From NCBI GenBank assembly GCA_024641705.1, contig JAHECO010000011.1, forward strand, positions 1 to 64,000: a stretch of 64,000 bases of DNA. The letters run 5' to 3'. Positions 62,268-64,000 of the stretch are shown here, piece after piece. Below the pieces are notes generated by a model. That model saw only the letters and a program-made list of their open reading frames with translations. It ran no database searches and was not told where the DNA came from. The translations under genes and the position numbers were made by a program. The first letter of the stretch is position 1. Every line of letters begins with the position of its first letter. This DNA is from Candidatus Kryptoniota bacterium (lineage in GTDB: Bacteria; Bacteroidota; Ignavibacteria; Kryptoniales; JAKASW01).

Positions 62268-63497
62268 ATGAAATCACAATCTTTTGTGCTCAGCAGCCAG
62301 ATTACGGCTTTGCTTGAGGCACAAGGAATCACAGTCGCAACGCCGGTCCAGGAACAAATAATCCCGGCGATCGCAAACGGCCAGGATGTGCTCGCACAGT
62401 CCGAAACGGGATCGGGCAAGACCCTGAGCTTTGCCATACCGATAATAGAACAGCTCCAGAGGCGCGACGGCCTGAAGGCGCTCGTCCTCGTCCCCACAAG
62501 GGAGCTCGCTTCGCAGGTGGCGGGAGAGTTCGTCAAGTATTCGGCGGGCAAGCACCTCGGCATCGTGCCGGTCTACGGCGGCGTATCGATAAACACGCAG
62601 GCGGCCAAACTCAGGCAGGCGAACATCATCGTGGCTACGCCGGGCAGGCTCATAGACCTCCTCAACCGAAACGCGGTAAGGCTGGATTCTATCAGGTACT
62701 TCGTCTGCGATGAAGCGGACCGCATGCTCGACATGGGATTCATAAAGGACGTCGAACGCATCGCCTCGCGGCTTCCGCGGGAACACCAGACACTCCTCTT
62801 CAGCGCGACCGTCCCGAAAGAGATCGAGAAGCTTGCGGGAAAATACCTCCGCAACCCGAAGAACGTAAGGCTCGCCGCGACGGTGAAGCCGATCTTCCTG
62901 CGGCAGACTTACTACCATGTGTCGCCGGAGAAGAAGCTCGATCTCCTCGCGCACCTGCTCGGACAGGATCGCAACCTCGCGATAGTGTTCTGCAACAGGA
63001 AACATATTACCGTGAAAATCTCGAAGAGACTCACCGCGGCTGGAATACACGCGCGTGCCCTCAACGGCAACATGTCGCAGTCGCAGCGCGAGAAGGTGAC
63101 CGAGGATTTCCGCAGTGAGAGATTTACCGTCCTCGTCGCGACTGATGTCGCCGCACGCGGGCTCCACATCGACGACGTCTCACACGTGTACAATTACGAG
63201 ATACCGAAGGACGTCGAGTCGTACACCCACAGGGTGGGAAGGACCGCACGTGCAGGCCAGAAAGGCGAGGCGATCTCGCTCGTCGCGACCGAAGAGGAGA
63301 AGAAGTTCTTCCAGCAGATACTCTTCAAATATCGCGGGGAGATAACCCTCAAGGAATCGGGTGAGATATCGGCTCTGATTCCCCCGCCGGCTGCAGCGTC
63401 GCAGGAATCGAAAGCGCGAAGACCGGGGGCATCGCCGCGGAAGGACAAGTGGCGGAAGCGGAGCGGACATGGAGCCGCTTTCCGGCACCCTGCCTGA
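62268..63497 (+). CDS. DEAD-box RNA helicase
   Basis: The 409-residue protein has all DEAD-box motifs: the Q-motif region ATPVQEQIIPAIANGQD, Walker A SETGSGKT, PTRELASQ, TPGRL, DEAD in CDEADRMLDMGF, SAT, and in lobe 2 ARGLHIDDVSHVYNY and HRVGRTARAG. The C-terminal tail of 40 residues is Lys/Arg-rich (KARRPGASPRKDKWRKRSG), typical of RhlE/CsdA-like helicases. It probably acts in ribosome assembly or RNA decay, and cold induction is common in the family. It is an isolated gene. Confidence 0.96.
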   Translation: MKSQSFVLSSQITALLEAQGITVATPVQEQIIPAIANGQDVLAQSETGSGKTLSFAIPIIEQLQRRDGLKALVLVPTRELASQVAGEFVKYSAGKHLGIVPVYGGVSINTQAAKLRQANIIVATPGRLIDLLNRNAVRLDSIRYFVCDEADRMLDMGFIKDVERIASRLPREHQTLLFSATVPKEIEKLAGKYLRNPKNVRLAATVKPIFLRQTYYHVSPEKKLDLLAHLLGQDRNLAIVFCNRKHITVKISKRLTAAGIHARALNGNMSQSQREKVTEDFRSERFTVLVATDVAARGLHIDDVSHVYNYEIPKDVESYTHRVGRTARAGQKGEAISLVATEEEKKFFQQILFKYRGEITLKESGEISALIPPPAAASQESKARRPGASPRKDKWRKRSGHGAAFRHPA

Positions 63498-63595
63498 TAG
63501 GAAAGGTTCGTCGGCATTGCGACGGCGTGGGTTCCCCACGAATACGATAGTTTGAGAGGGAATCCCGCGCCCGGCCGGTCTGCGTGCATGCCGGA

Positions 63596-63750
63596 GGGTA
63601 GTGTCCAAAATTGAAATTCATCAACACTTCTCAACTTTGGTACATTCGAGAAAGTCGCTCAAGAAGTGCCACCACTGTCATCACTGCGTGCGCGGGAATG
63701 ATAGCTTGAGGTTCCTCATTACATCACGTTGAGAGACTAGGACACTACCC
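63596..63750. mobile_element. 155-bp MITE-like element with perfect 11-bp inverted ends
   Basis: GGGTAGTGTCC at 63596-63606 is the exact reverse complement of GGACACTACCC at 63740-63750. The inside has no coding capacity and no similarity to the other repeats in the window. I cannot see a target-site duplication. The ends could be recognised by a transposase elsewhere in the genome. Confidence 0.6.
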
Positions 63751-64000
63751 AAATTCACAAAACGTCACGTGAAACTCCTGCGATGGCGACAGGGAGTACG
63801 AAAGAGCTTTGGACCGTTGAAGATTTGGCTAATTTGCTGCACTAACCTCGTCTAGTATTTTCACCAAATTCTTCCGATACAATAGCACACACTAGGCATA
63901 CAATATGTGTGACATTTGTACTTGACAAGCGCATATTCAATCGCGTAATTTAATGCGCAATCTGAGGTGTTGTGTGTGAGGGAATAACGTAAGAAACATT
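63751..64000 (+). promoter_or_regulatory. Possible promoter of a gene beyond the window
   Basis: TTGACA at about 63923 with TAATTT some 18 bases downstream resembles a sigma-70 type promoter on the plus strand, and GCGCATATTCAATCGCG lies between them. No frame of useful size is present in the last 250 bases. The target gene would start after base 64000. This is weak because FCB-group promoters often differ from the Escherichia coli consensus. Confidence 0.3.

Noticed and set aside
62274..63167. 297-codon frame antisense to the DEAD-box helicase
   Set aside because: It is a shadow of the intact helicase with all motifs on the other strand, and has no recognisable domain.

Overview
The window looks like a piece of a bacterial chromosome from the FCB group, most likely Bacteroidota or Ignavibacteriota. 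This is an inference from the gene families: an OMP_b-brl_3 type TonB-dependent receptor with a CarboxypepD_reg-like domain, GH92 and GH97 glycosidases, a GH43-like propeller protein, ECF sigma/anti-sigma pairs and a mobile mystery protein A/B pair. It also fits the many intergenic copies of palindromic repeats. No rRNA, tRNA, CRISPR array or intact transposase was seen.

Layout. (1) 1-18590, plus strand: the accessory and cargo end of what looks like an extracellular contractile injection system (eCIS, phage-tail-like particle) operon. It holds a partial helix-hairpin-helix protein, three beta-rich proteins (one with a FNGR-type N-terminus, one with an IPT/TIG domain, one exported and CBM9-like), a 750-residue unknown, an AAA+ ATPase and a 1091-residue DUF4157 (eCIS core domain) protein with a possible HNH-like nuclease tail. 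These are followed by a tiny Cys-rich ORF, a GT2-GT2-TPR-methyltransferase fusion, two more glycosyltransferases and a muramidase. Sheath, tube and baseplate genes would lie upstream of base 1. (2) 18761-23290: housekeeping and scattered metabolism (LemA, M48 protease, dCMP deaminase, SRPBCC protein, GH43-like protein). (3) 23646-36896: an accessory and defence island. It contains an HNH nuclease, a BglII-family restriction endonuclease broken at a G7 tract with its MT-A70 methyltransferase, a Schlafen/AlbA_2-STAND-TPR protein bracketed by two remnants of the same HNH nuclease family, then a tightly packed six-gene operon (ParB-like, PD-(D/E)XK nuclease, SNF2 helicase, second ParB-like, radical SAM enzyme, four-helix membrane protein). 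It ends with the mobile mystery A/Fic pair and its operator-like repeats. Much of 26.3-35.1 kb is visibly richer in A+T than its neighbours, which fits transfer.

(4) 37247-53514: GIY-YIG protein, TonB-dependent receptor, a conserved protein with no ordinary start codon, membrane protein, two ECF sigma/anti-sigma pairs, VOC protein, three pilin-like proteins, a truncated GH97 gene fused tail-to-tail with a truncated lipoprotein gene, and a frameshifted outer-membrane barrel gene. All are separated by dispersed palindromic repeats, including a 127-bp element present twice. (5) 53846-63497: nitroreductase, response regulator, TonB, GH92 mannosidase, APC permease, class V aminotransferase and DEAD-box helicase. 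A 155-bp element with perfect 11-bp inverted ends closes the window.

The best candidate for an undescribed system is the six-gene operon at 29067-35096: two ParB-like sensor/nuclease-type proteins, a nuclease, a Swi2/Snf2 motor, a radical SAM enzyme and a membrane protein that could be an effector. The sequence supports the gene families and the operon structure; the defence role is inference.
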